This document shows positions 24,070 through 34,512 of a stretch of 64,000 bases of DNA, piece after piece (the first letter of the stretch is position 1; every line of letters starts with the position of its first letter). Origin of the DNA: Capitulum mitella. Lineage: Eukaryota > Arthropoda > Thecostraca > Pollicipedomorpha > Pollicipedidae. The notes under the pieces were generated by a model. That model had not been told where the DNA came from, did not search any database, and saw nothing but the letters and a program-made list of their open reading frames with translations. The stretch covers positions 22,320,596 to 22,384,595 of the forward strand of contig CP099844.1 of the NCBI GenBank assembly GCA_030062745.1. Reading direction: 5' to 3'. The position numbers and the translations under genes are program-made.

Positions 24070-24350
24070 TCAGGTTAGCGCGGTCCGAACACGTGCCGGG
24101 GTGGCGGGGTAGCGCAGTTCGAACACGTGCCCTGGTACAAGGGTGACGTAGCCCAAAAGCGTGCCGGTGTATGATGATGACGCTGTCCAGACGCTTGCCG
24201 TGTTATCACGTAGCCAAAATCCGTGGTGACGTAATCGAAACATCTACCGGATGACTATGGTGACGTGGTCTTAGCACAGACCGAGGCACCGGGGTGACGT
24301 GCTCCTAACACGTTCTGGGGTATTGGGGTGACGTGGTCCCGGGGTCTATT
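24070..24350 (+). repeat. Degenerate tandem repeat carrying TGACGT cores
   Basis: Irregular units of about 33-50 bases repeat GGGGTGACGT(A/G)GTC followed by AACACGTGCC-like text. TGACGT occurs at about 24143, 24224, 24262, 24295 and 24330. TGACGT is the half-site of CRE/ATF-type bZIP proteins and CACGTG is an E-box. The array ends about 270 bases before the PDZ exon. A regulatory role is speculative. Confidence 0.6.
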
Positions 24351-24615
24351 CTCACGCGTCTGACATGCTCTTCGCCTCTGCCATCGGGCCCTGGACGCGG
24401 GCCGGGGCAGAACGCCACATTGACGGAGCCTGCTACCTGCCCCTCCCCTCCGCCCTTGTACCCGGCTGACGCGGACGGGAACCCCATGTCGGCAGCGCAT
24501 CGTCCGGAAGAGGGCGGCCGGCCGGCCGGACGCGCCGCGCTCGTCTCCCGTCCGTCGTCACGACGCCGCGCGCGCTGCGATCGTGCATGTCTGACACCGT
24601 GCTCCGCCGCTGCAG

Positions 24616-24801
24616 ATCCACGGCCACTCGGAGAGCACGGTGCACAGCCTGGTCGTGATCCGACTGAAGCCGGACCCCGACGGCCGCTACGGCTTCAACG
24701 TCAAGGGCGGCGTCGAGTCCAACTCGCCGGTCACCGTCTCCAAGGTGGCGCCGCACTCGCCGGCTCATGGCACGAGCCCGCGCCTCAGCGAGGGCGACCA
24801 G
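24616..24801 (+). CDS. Ptpmeg: Ptpmeg exon: first half of the PDZ domain
   Basis: The acceptor GCCGCTGCAG precedes 24616, and donor CAG|GTACGC follows 24801 in phase 0. The 62 residues include LVVIRLKPDPDGRYGFNVKG and PVTVSKVAPHSPA, ending RLSEGDQ. YGFNVKGG is the carboxylate-binding loop that grips the C-terminus of partner proteins. The text closely matches the PTPN4 PDZ domain, including the family-typical LxxIRxKPDxxGRFGFNVKGG pattern. The intron splits the domain after EGDQ. Confidence 0.95.
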
Positions 24802-27800
24802 GTACGCCGACGGCGCCGAGTGACGCGGGCCGCCGCGGGCACGCCTCGGAAAGGCGCGCAATTACGTCGCTTCGTGAAATGAATGTTGCCCGAACCGGAC
24901 GACTGACTGTACCGTCCGGGGATACGACGTGCGGCCGGTTTTTCTACGCCCGGACGAGCAGCCAGGAGGGAAATTGGCTGTGAGCGGACGGATGACGTGG
25001 CTGGGGGAACACAGCCCCCGTTATGGCAGTGACAGGCAGCGGCAAGATTGGGATTTTACTTTCGCGACCTGAGGTTGGTGAATACAGGAAAAAATGAGGA
25101 GAGAACCGAAGTAACGTGTGCCGTTGTGTTATGTTCAATGTTCATAGGATGCACATTCAGGTTTGTTTGTACAGTTACAACATGAATTGAGGCTTCAAGA
25201 ACGCCGCATCGCCGTTTGGGGAAAGGGGCAGTAGAAGTATAATTCTGATGTGAGATAAACCATGGGAACAATTAATAGGCATTATTATAATGCAGATGTT
25301 GGATGGGTGTGCGGGCAAGACCCTTTTTGTTCATCTAAGAACAAAAGAAGTCAAGTGTACCCAGTACAAAAAAAAAAAACGGGAACAAAATGTCCTCAGG
25401 TCTTACTTTGAGAAGTACCCAAAATTCGGACCTTGGGCAGCGGAGACACAGTCACAAACGGGTCATATTTAAGGCGGACCCATCAAACCTGCCAGTCTTC
25501 AGTAATATGGACCCCTTGCAAAACTCATTGCGAGGAGCACTATGCGTAAATCCAAACGCAGTTCTTGGAGATGATGACTGTTACGCATTAAAGAGGCTAA
25601 TGTTGTACTCGAAACGTCGCACTTATGTTTTATTGACATTCGTCCACTTTAAATATTCTCCATTCACTCATACCTTAGCAACTACTCAGTCCCCACCAGC
25701 TCCACCTCCGGCTTTGGCGTTGCCCCGCCGAACCCCACTGGAGCCCGCGCGTGGTCGGACATCGCTTGTAACTGCGGACAGGCCCTTCCGCCGGAGGCCA
25801 CACCGCTTCCGGGAACGCCTTCCCGGAGAGCGGACTCTCGGGGCGGCCAAGCCTTCCGGTCCCACGGTCCGCGCGGCGCCGGCCGGCGGCTCCGGCGGCC
25901 GGCAGGCTCAAGGCACCCCCCTCCCTCCCGCCGGCCGCCGGGCTGGTCCGGCGGCCGCAGCCGCGCAGCGAAACTCGGGCAGGCGTGCTCGGCGGGCGAC
26001 AGCGGCGACCTTTCTCCGGCGGCGGCTCCTTCCGGTCTGGCGCGGCGCGGTATTATGCAGCCGGCGTGCGGCGGCGCCCTCGGGGACGGCGGCGGGCGAG
26101 GAACGGTGCCGCGTCACGTGGTCCCCGCCGCTGCGACCCCTGCTGACCCCCCGGTGACCGTCGTGACCCGCGACCGAGCGGCGCCGATCTCTCGCACGGC
26201 CCGCGGGTGAGGCGATAATGGCGCATTGTGCGCCGGAGACGGCCGACGCCGAGGCGTGACGGCAGGTCGCCGGGGGTCCCGTGCCGCCCGGCCGGCCTGG
26301 GAACCGTATCCGGTCACGGCTGTCCGCCGGCACCGCTCTCCGCTGACGGAACGCCCGGCAACGGCGACTCGGCGTTGCCGGGTCGGCTGGACTTCGCGAC
26401 AAAAATACGCAGCTCAGGAGGCAGTGTTTTGCCGCGGGTGAAAGACTTCAGCTCGCAGCCGCGCGCAGATTGGTTCGGGGGTTCCCCGGCGACAAACGGC
26501 CATATTTGATGACTGCCAGGAACGGAGAAATGCTTTGACTAAGCGGCTACTGAGACCTGTACTCGCAACGGAAATGAGAGTACGACCGCGGGAGCTGCTT
26601 GGCCTGTGACGTCATTTTTTGCCAGACAAATCGCCCGAGCTCGAGTGATGCTGACGGGCCGGGGCTGGTCGGTTCAGGGGAACAGGACTTTGCGGTTGAT
26701 GCTTTGCAGGGTAGTCCTGGCGCAGACGGGAACGGCAGAAGGCACGCCGTGGCAGTACGTGGATCTTTGGTCAAGCGGAGACCGGCGCAGTGGCAACCTT
26801 TGTGTTATTTAATTGGTTGCGCATACGAAATTAATACAACTGTATGCACACGGCCTTTCCAGTGTAAATCCTTCAGAATCCGTGTTTTAAGCGTTCGTGG
26901 ACTCTGCTAAGCAGCCATCCCTTGCAAATCCCTCAGCCAGCACCAGCTTCCTTGGAGATAAGCTTGTGAAACCACTTATGGGAAAAAAAAAATTAAAATT
27001 CACTCTCGTTAAGCTTTTCGCAGGCTGGCCTTGGAAGCCCGGCGCTGTGCTTTCGGCGTGTCTGCGTGTCTTAGGAGACAAGCTCCGTCGCTGTGTCGGT
27101 CGGAAACGCAGACAGTTCGCTGGCGCTGCCGGTGTCGCGGGCCCCAGCCAGTGCTCCCCGACTCCGAGCCGCCTCGCGTTGCTGCGGCCGGTCGGACCCA
27201 AGGTTCTTCCCAACAGAACGGACCGGCCCTGCCCCGGGGCGCGAGAACGTCACCCTCCGGATGTGGCCCGCGCCGCTCGGCGGACCCCGTCCCCGGCGCC
27301 GGCGCTGCGGCGAGTCTGTTGAGGTCGCGGTACGCCCACACCACGTCCCCATCCGGCATCGCCACCCCCTCACCCCTCCCCTCCTACCGCGGCCCTCCGG
27401 ATTATCTTTTAACAGAACAGCAACAGTTACGTTATGTAGGCCGAGCACCCATGTACTCGCACCGACGGCGGGGACTTCCCCACGCCCACCGTTGTGGGCG
27501 GATGCCAGCTGAGCGGCGATTGGCATTTCGCAGCATAGCTAAAGCACACAAAACACGGCAGGCTCTTGCAATCAGGGCGGCAGAACTTTTTCATAATCTG
27601 CAAAAGTCATCTCTGTGGTTTTATTACGTAAAACGTCAAAGGAAGGAAGCTGCCCACACAGCCCGCCTCCTCACTTTTGCCGTCTGCCGTTGCCCCTGCT
27701 TCGTGCGGTAATTCTGTTAAATATTCCAATTGTTTTTGGTTTCAAGGAAGACGATATTTAAGGACGCAAAGCTTCTTAGACTCCTGATCGTGCCACCTTG

Positions 27801-29484
27801 TGCAAGACCTGGAAGGATCGCCAGTGACCCGGTCACATTATGTAGCCAGCAGCGGGAAGACCCCTTCACGTTGGCAGCCATAAACACCCAGTCTCCGTGC
27901 TAAGTGGGCGCGGGGTTCAGCGTCCCGGCCTGACCCGCCAGGGGCCGACCCACTGACCCAGACAGATCGTTGCCGACGGTTGACCCGTCAGATCGATCTG
28001 GTCAGGCGTCTGGTCTGGAGCCAAGCGATTTGGCAGTGCGACTTTGGGCCGTCGCTCAGCTTGCAGCGGGATACGAGGGGAAAAGGACACGCGTGTCCGC
28101 CTGGATAAACTAACGGCGGCTTTGGCGTCCCCTGTGTTTGTCCAGGGGGACGCCACGGCCGCCGCGGTCGCCGTGGGCATCTGAGTCGTTCTGTGGCGGT
28201 AATTCTCCCTCTGACGGGCCGGAGGACTGGGAGCCGCCTGGCCTGTAGCCGGCAGACCGGACGCCGGCGCCGACCCGTACAGAGCCTGGTCAGGTGCCAA
28301 CGGCGGCGCCGACCAAACGACCTCAGCCGGGACGAGCTCTGACGGGCGGCTGTTCGCCACAGCATAAATGCCGACCGGCGCCGGGGACGGTGTGGAGCGC
28401 CGGCCGGGCCAGGCCACAAAACACCCGCCGGGACTGTGCGGTTGAAGCTGTCTGAAAGGCATCTGCGACCGCGTTTCAAGTACGAATGGCTGCGCTGAGG
28501 GCATCAGCAGGCTCTGTGCGGAGCGCGGCAGTGGCCGGCGAGAGCTGCACGGCTGACTCGGTCGAGTGCAGTAGGCCGCGTGCCGGACCACCAGTGGGGC
28601 TCAGCAGGCGGCCGGGGCGGACAGTGGACAGCAGGTGGGCCACGTGCCGCACTGTTTCGGCCGGCCGGCCGTGCGCCGAGGCCGGGTCTGTCCCACGGTC
28701 GGGTCTGCCGCAGCGGCCGGCTCCCACGTGAAGCGCGCGCTCCGCCGTCGCCGGGTCAGCCGTAACGGGGCCGCCCGCCTGCGTGCGTGAGCCAGTGGGA
28801 CGGCCGCCGCCGGGGCGCCGCACCGCTGCTCTGCCGGCGGCCACGAAACTGGGTCCCAGAGGCAGGCTCGAGTCGGGAGGACGTGGACGCAGTCGGGCTC
28901 TGGCGGACCTGCATTACCGCGAGGTTTCGGACGAGATAGCCGTGATCAGTTTGATGCGAGCTGGCCGTTTATCAGGCATCACAGCAGCTGTCGTTGTGTA
29001 ATCAACAGTTGTTTACGGTGTCGGCTAATCGATGTTTGGCGGAAGTAACTTCTTGGATACAGTGCACCGCGGAGGCATCACCGCAGAAATTCGCCATTCG
29101 AGACAGACGCAGAATTCGGATCGCGTATCCGTCACCACGCTGGGCTTCGTTCCATGATTGCCGAAGCGCCGTTGCGCAATGTTTTTAAATGCGGCATATG
29201 ACAAGGGCGGATCCAAGAGTCAAGGGATTATGATGTCTTCCTTGGGGAATCTGAGGAAACCTGATGGATATGATTCCGAGGGAGTAAAATTACACGTTAA
29301 GCACACAGCACCTTATACCTTATAAGTCAAACCCACTTACCATGACCCATTGAGAGATTCTGGATCCGCCCGTGGTGTGTAAACATTGTTATATTGATAT
29401 ATTGATATTGATAAATTGGGTGTGGAGTCTCCGGTTTGTCGTGATGACTGGACTGATGCGTCATGTCTGCTCTACCTCCTTCAG
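24802..29484. other. 4.7-kb intron splitting the PDZ domain
   Basis: Begins GTACGC and ends CTCCTTCAG. It contains GC-rich blocks (25690-26460, 27010-27480, 27900-28900) with long but domain-free frames on both strands, and one copy of a 314-bp repeat (26339-26652). The rest shows nothing I can name. Confidence 0.6.
26339..26652 (+). repeat. Dispersed ~315-bp repeat, copy 1
   Basis: The segment from CCGCTGACGGAACG to GAGCTCGAGTGATGCT matches the reverse complement of 31652-31973 with scattered mismatches and a few small indels. One end carries its own hairpin, CCGGCAACGnCGAnTCGnCGTTGCCGG-like. The other end contains TGACGTCATTTTTTGCCAGA. I see no coding capacity. It resembles a MITE or another short interspersed element of unknown family. 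Confidence 0.85.
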
Positions 29485-29599
29485 GTGGTGCTGATCGATG
29501 GAGTCGACGTATCCAACTTCACCCACGAGGAGGTGGTCAACTTCATCAAGGCGTGCCGCGAGAGACACCACGAGCTGGTGCTGACCGTCAAACCCAGTG
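29485..29599 (+). CDS. Ptpmeg: Ptpmeg exon: second half of the PDZ domain
   Basis: The acceptor CTACCTCCTTCAG precedes VVLIDGVDVSNFTHEEVVNF, and the exon ends LTVKPS plus one base at donor G|GTGAGT (phase 1). It supplies the last helix and strand of the PDZ fold. The HEEVVNFIKACRERHHELVL helix aligns with the same region of PTPN4. Together with the previous exon the domain has ordinary length (about 90 residues). Confidence 0.95.
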
Positions 29600-30228
29600 G
29601 TGAGTGGATCCGCTTGGCTCGTCCTGGCGATCACGTACCTCCCCCCCCCCGCCCTCGCACCGACGTTCCCGGCCAGGGGCGCGCGGTGGTGCCTTGGATT
29701 GATTTTAGATGACGCGTCGCGCCGTAACCGGACGGCGAGCGGACGAGCTCGGGGAGCTCATCCTCAGGAACCCGGATTTGCCATATGGTTCCAATGTCGG
29801 ATGGCGATCGTCCGACCGGCTCTGCAGGCGGGGTGGTGCGCGTAGTTTTTCCGAGAACGTCGCGCCGGCCGGGACGGAGTCGGTGCCCGGTGGAAGCCTG
29901 ACCGCCTTCCGGGAATTAGAGGCCGGGCCGCGGCGGGAAATGAAATAGAGCTGGCCTCGCCCGGCCTTCGGTGACGAAATAAGACGATCTGGGTGATGGG
30001 GTGGTTAGCAGCGTGAGCGGAGCGGCAGTAGAGGCGAGGTTCCCGGCTGCTCGGCGCTGCTGCGGAGATGTTAGTGCTGTTCTTCGTCAGCGGATGCCCG
30101 CCTCCCCCCCGTCTGGGCCCACGGAGGTCTGTCGATCTAGTGGTCTGACAGTCTGCCGGTCTGCCCCGTCTGTCAGTCTGCCGTTCTGCCTGACCTCTCT
30201 GACGAACCGCGCTCTCTGTGTGACCCAG

Positions 30229-30357
30229 TGAACTACGAGGCCGGTGACGAACTGGAGGAGCCGCTGGTTCAGTTTGTGCCGGACACGCCGCACGTGTCGC
30301 TGACCAGCCTGCCGGACGGCTCGCCGCTCGCGCAGTCCATGGCGACATTGGCTGAAG
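30229..30357 (+). CDS. Ptpmeg: Ptpmeg exon: PDZ-PTP linker
   Basis: Starts after CTGTGTGACCCAG and ends GCTGAAG|GTGAGA, phase 1 on both sides. It encodes NYEAGDELEEPLVQFVPDTP and a segment ending LAQSMATLAE. This matches the short linker before the catalytic domain in PTPN4, including the acidic start, QF-P and the amphipathic SM-LAEG end. Confidence 0.93.
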
Positions 30358-31313
30358 GTGAGACAGTTAGCCATATGAGAACCCGGTACCTCTAATCCAC
30401 CTTGTTTGGCGTAGTAGATGTTGATTCCTGATGAGCTATGGGCCTTGTGTACCAGTTTCTTTTTGTCATTTTCCCCCGTCCGAAAATCGGAACTATTGTG
30501 GAAGCATGCTGTCCTTTGATCCGATTTTTCCGTATATGTTGCATGTATGTTTGTGTGATTATGTTTGTGTATTTGATTCTGTTGTCGTTTTCGGGTCCGC
30601 TTTCATATCATCACTAGAAGATAATGATGTTGATCAAAGTACAGTTCGTGTCGATCGGATAGTCCACTGAGCACGACCTAGACTATTGGACGTTTTTCCG
30701 CTTTCACCCAGTCTGTTTCTGTACGGAGGAAAGCCGTGTATCATGACTGCCGGACCGCAAAAAGGTCTCGCTGAGGAGAGGATGAATAGCCATGTTCCTG
30801 CTGCCCGCGTCCAATATAGACAGATGATTGTCGGAGCCGGCGTTATTGGCCGCGTGCCGGGTATTGGGGGCGGGACGACGGCTGGTCTTCATTAGCCACC
30901 GGAAATTCGAGTCCTCGGCGCCGCACTGACGACGCGGCGAGCCAGCTATTCTTACCGACTCCGCTTCACGGTCAGGAAACAGGGAAAGTACTGGCATTGC
31001 CGGTGAAACGCTGCTCCCGGGAAGGCGTCTGTCCGGGTCCGGGTTTTGCCCCCCCCCCCTCCGGCACCTCCGCTCCCTCAGCGGGACGGTATTTCTCTGG
31101 GCTATCGATCTGGCCGACTGTGAGTCAGCTGCAGGGCACGGTGTCGGCCGAGGACGTCCTGCATGTCATCTGACGGTCACTGCCAGGTCAAGCCACTGGA
31201 TCTGTACCCCGTGCGGTCGGTGCTGTGACGTTCCACTCGGTTGGGATTTGATCCCGCCTGTTGCGCGCTTGCGGCCCCGCTGTCTGACCGCCTGCGATGC
31301 GTGTGCGCGGCAG

Positions 31314-31439
31314 CTCTGATGAACGGCTCGGCGCGGCTGGAGTTCGAGAAGCTGCCGCGCCGCGAGCCGGGCCTGACGATGGAAGACTGTCGGCTGCCCT
31401 TCAACCTGGCCAAGAACAGATACCGGGACATCTCACCTT
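31314..31439 (+). CDS. Ptpmeg: Ptpmeg exon: start of the PTP catalytic domain
   Basis: Acceptor GTGTGCGCGGCAG and donor T|GTAAGT are both phase 1. It encodes ALMNGSARLEFEKLPRREPG and then KNRYRDISP. The KNRYRD motif is the phosphotyrosine-recognition loop. Its tyrosine (codon 31421-31423) stacks on the substrate ring in all classical PTPs. RREPGLTM corresponds to the KKPGMTM region of PTPN4. Confidence 0.95.
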
Positions 31440-32821
31440 GTAAGTCGGCCGGCGCGTCTGCGGCCTCTGCGGCGGCGTGTTCGCGACATATTGGGTGACA
31501 CGTGCAAAGACGAATGGCCACGTCCGCGCTGTACCTTGGTCGAGTGATAGTCTGTAGGCGGGTCGCTGTTTGGTGACGCCGATGTCAGGAGAGCCGGCAC
31601 CTTGATTCCAAGGTTGTTTGTCCGGTTGGGTAGGTGCCAGGTCATGCTCTGAGCATCACTCGAGCTCGGGCGATTTGTCTTGCGAAAAATGACGCCACGG
31701 GTCAAGTAGCTCCCGCGGTCGTTCTCTCATTTCCGCCGCGAGCACAGGTCTCAGTAGCCGCTTAGTTACTGCATTTCTCCATTCCTGGCAGAGTCATCCA
31801 ATATGGCTGTTTGTCGCCGGGGAACCCCCGAACCAATCTCCTTTGCGCGCGGCTGCGACTTGAAGTCTTTCACCCGCGGCAAAACACTGCCTCCTCAGCT
31901 GCGTATTTTTGTCGCGAAGTTCAGCCGACCCGGCAACGCCGAGTCGCCGTTGCCGGACGCTCCGTCAGCGGACGCGCGCCGTGAGGGGCCGGCCCGCGCT
32001 GGCGGCTGCGTCTGAGCCCGCGCTGGCGGCCCGGCCGGCCGCCGCCGCCGCTGGACGTGCGACGCAGTTCTCTTCCGGCGGCGGGCGGCCGCACCGGCTG
32101 CCCCGACAATCACGACCGGAAGCGGCCCGTATCGAGCGGGGGGGGGGGCGAGACGCGCAGAAGGCGCCGCCGAACGCCGGTAACCGGTCGGATCGGACGG
32201 CCGGTGCCGGCGCCGCATCCGGTCGGCAGGAGCGCCTCCTGCCGCCTACCGCTGCCTCCCGCCGCCGCCCGGCCTCTCAGGGGCTCGCCCGGGGCCGTGT
32301 TGCTGGGCACCCGGCCGCCCCGCCGCGCCGGCCGGTGTTTATTCCGCGGCCGGTTTTGCAGCGGCGCCGCCGGCGGGTGGCGGAAGCGCCTGGTGCCGGT
32401 GTTTGCTGGAGGTTTTCTGGCCGGTCGCCCGGTCAGTCGGGGGCCAACGGACGGCTGACATGGGCCCGAGGCAGGGCTGGGTCCACTCCACAGTCTCGGG
32501 AGTTTCCAGACCATTCGGATGACCGAATTATGAAATGGATCTCGTCTTTTCTTATAACGTATGAAATGTATGGATGGACTACGTAATTGTGTATTTTGGA
32601 TGCATGCAACTCATTGTTATGAATGAATGCAACTCAATACATGCCAGTTGGAGCTAATTTAACGTTTTCATGTTGTTTCCTCATAATGATTCATGATTTG
32701 TCTTCTTTATTTACCCTTACTTTTTCAAAAGGTCGATTCCTGTTGGACTCTGCGTTCCTTCCTCACACACATTTTTCAAGCGTTCCCGCGACGATATTCA
32801 GCACGGTGATGTGTTTCGCAG
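31440..32821. other. Intron holding the second ~315-bp repeat copy
   Basis: Bounded by GTAAGT and GTTTCGCAG. It contains repeat copy 2 (31652-31973) followed by a GC-rich block (31975-32460) whose open frames have no recognisable domain, then an AT-rich stretch to the acceptor. Confidence 0.6.
31652..31973 (-). repeat. Dispersed ~315-bp repeat, copy 2 (inverted)
   Basis: The reverse complement of 26339-26652 over its whole length. Corresponding ends are AGCATCACTCGAGCTCGGGC here against GAGCTCGAGTGATGCT there, and CGGACGCTCCGTCAGCGG against CCGCTGACGGAACG. The two copies sit in different introns of the same gene and face each other across three exons. Confidence 0.85.
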
Positions 32822-32938
32822 ACGACTGCACTCGCGTTCATCTGAAGACGGCCGAGTCTGGCGACTACATCAACGCCAACTTCGTCAACATGGAGATCCC
32901 CGGTTCGGGCGTTGAGAACCGGTACATCGCTGCTCAGG
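32822..32938 (+). CDS. Ptpmeg: Ptpmeg exon: PTP domain, DYINANFVNM segment
   Basis: The acceptor GTGTTTCGCAG precedes 32822. The first two bases complete a Tyr codon split with the previous exon, giving ISPYD. It encodes DCTRVHLKTAESGDYINANF and VENRYIAAQ, ending CAGG|GTGAGT in phase 1. DYINANFVNM and YIAAQGP are standard PTP motifs, the second just before the substrate-facing loop. Spacing matches PTPN4. Confidence 0.96.
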
Positions 32939-33692
32939 GTGAGTGGCGTCACCAGGGCGCCCTGGACTGGACTGTTACGGACTGTAACCGAACGGGCTGT
33001 GGGGCCATGGAGGGAAGAGTAGATCCGGCGGCGTCTTAGCTTCGAAAAGTGACCACTAACCCTCACGTCGTGCATGGAAATAGAAGGCTTAAAGACTTGC
33101 CTGTAATTCTGAAAGCCCACGCCGCCATTGTGCAGAAGGGTTTTGTCTCGGGAGCTTGACATGGATCTGTGTGACTCATCATACACGAACAGTTGGACGC
33201 TGTATCAGATTAAGTCGCTGCGCCTACATGTCGCCATGTCTGACGGGTAAATACAAATCCACGTGGTATGTTGCGCAAGACCCCGTAGAATGTTCTGGAG
33301 GTCCCCGCTCCCAGGATCTCATTGAGCTTTGTGTAAATATTGAGAAGCGATAAATATTGACAACCATCAAGCCAAGGATCTTCATGACCACCACGTCAAC
33401 AGACCTAGGACTTGATCATTCCCGGCGATGCGTGTATCTGGACCGTAGCGCCGTTGCCAGTAGCTGTAGTGGATTTATTACACCTGGTGGACAAATGAAG
33501 AACTGCATTAGGAGCGTCCTGTGCTAGACTGGCGTGATAGTGAAATGACGTTGAGATACCTTAGCTTATCGTTTGATATACAAGGCCGACTGATTATAGC
33601 GCACTGCGTGCACAACGCGCACTGCAGACGTTACCGTCGCCGCCCGTCGCCCGTTCCTCCGACGCGTGACGATGCCGCTCTGTGCTCCGCAG

Positions 33693-33920
33693 GGCCTCTG
33701 AAACACACCACGGACGACTTCTGGTCGCTGGTGTGGGAGCGGCAGTGTCCGATGGTGGTGATGCTGACCACGCTGGTGGAGCAGGGCCGCGTCAAAGTGC
33801 CACCAGTACTGGCCGCCGCCCGGCGAGAGCCGACTCCACGAGGGCCTGGAGGTGACCTGCACCAGCGAACAGGTCACCGACAGCTTCGCCTTCCGCGAGA
33901 TCACGCTCGTCTCTCAGGAG
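33693..33920 (+). CDS. Ptpmeg: Ptpmeg exon with a one-base insertion (frameshift)
   Basis: Acceptor TGTGCTCCGCAG; donor GAG|GTAGGT. It encodes PLKHTTDDFWSLVWERQCP and VVMLTTLVEQGRVK. At 33794-33796 an AAA stands where the family has AAG TGC (RVKCHQYW), so one A is surplus and the literal frame goes to VPPVLAA. Past that point the other frame carries CHQYWPPPGESR and then FAFREITLVSQE to the donor, matching PTPN4 to the end. Discounting one base also restores phase 0 at the donor. Because everything downstream is well conserved, an assembly or sequencing indel in an A-run is more likely than gene death. Confidence 0.92.
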
Positions 33921-34227
33921 GTAGGTACCGCGTCCGGAACAGGATGCAGTGCGAACAAATGGAAAGGGCTCTTGATTGGTGTTATGGCTAATAATTCGAC
34001 TCAGGTGATCTTAAGAATGCGTTGAGGTGTACTTCATTTCGTCGAATGTTTAGAAGCAAGTCTATTCCTGAACATTCCCACATCCGAATTTCCGAATGAA
34101 GGTATCCATACTGGAATTCACGTTGTCCTTGTGCCCACAGACGGGCGAGGAGCGGCACATCTCGCACATGTGCCTCCTCTCTGACTCTGCCTCCGTCCTT
34201 TACTCAGTATACACCCTGTGTCCACAG
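33921..34227. other. Short intron with duplicated acceptor region
   Basis: Begins GTAGGT and ends at TGTGTCCACAG. The second half contains an earlier copy of the acceptor and of the first 30 exon bases (see 34128-34257). Confidence 0.8.
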
Positions 34228-34257
34228 ACGGGCGAGGAGCGGCACATCTCGCACATG
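34128..34257. repeat. 87-bp duplication of an intron-exon junction
   Basis: ACGGGCGAGGAGCGGCACAT plus the next ten bases occurs at 34141-34170 and again, identical, at 34228-34257. Both follow a CCACAG acceptor. The offset is 87 bases, or 29 codons. Frame 34141 stays open through to 34228 and on into the exon. Confidence 0.95.
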
Positions 34258-34512
34258 CAGTACCTCTCATGGCCGGACCACGGGGTGCCGGACGAGCCAG
34301 CCGACTTCGTGCAGTTCGTGCGCCGGGTGCGGGCGGCGCGCGCCGGCCTCGTCGAGCCCATTGTGGTGCACTGTTCGGCCGGCATCGGCCGCACCGGCGT
34401 GCTCATCCTCATGGAGACGGCCATGTGCCTGATCGAGGCCGGCCAGCCGGTGCGGCCGCTGGAGCTGGTGCGGGCCATGCGCAGCCAGCGCGCCATGATG
34501 ATCCAGACCCCT
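34228..34512 (+). CDS. Ptpmeg: Ptpmeg exon: WPD loop and catalytic P-loop
   Basis: Starts phase 0 after GTGTCCACAG and ends CCT|GTGAGT in phase 0. It encodes [20 protein letters not shown] and [16 protein letters not shown]. The general-acid Asp of the WPD loop is codon 34276-34278. The nucleophile Cys is 34372-34374 and the P-loop Arg 34390-34392 (HCX5R complete). RAMMIQTP brings the Q-loop Gln (34504-34506). All catalytic residues of an active PTP are present. [13 protein letters not shown] and [10 protein letters not shown] follow PTPN4 closely. An upstream acceptor at 34140 could add 29 residues in frame. Confidence 0.97.

Larger units (their letters stand above)
9000..24615. other. 15.6-kb intron upstream of the PDZ exons
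   Basis: Runs from GTGAGT to the GCTGCAG acceptor if exons 2 and 3 join directly. It carries a complete 3.5-kb Tigger-like transposon, a TATA-containing candidate promoter (about 18053), dispersed repeat fragments (18686-18955, 19826-19920), a 34-bp tandem repeat, a TCCG microsatellite and a TGACGT-rich repeat. It also holds GC-rich blocks at 14240-14740, 15720-16100, 16430-16650, 20040-20420, 20790-21660 and 22620-24600. At 16773 a TTAA followed by CCTGGC-acc-GCCAGG may be the end of another TTAA-type element, but I could not find its other end. Short candidate exons could hide here; the best is 20376-20417. Confidence 0.5.

Noticed and set aside
25390..26157. 255-codon plus-strand frame
   Set aside because: Intronic, begins in ordinary AT-richer DNA and turns into Arg/Ala/Pro-rich text in a GC block; no domain or splice context.
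27917..28591. 224-codon minus-strand frame
   Set aside because: Pro/Ser/Arg-rich, intronic, overlaps other equally open frames.
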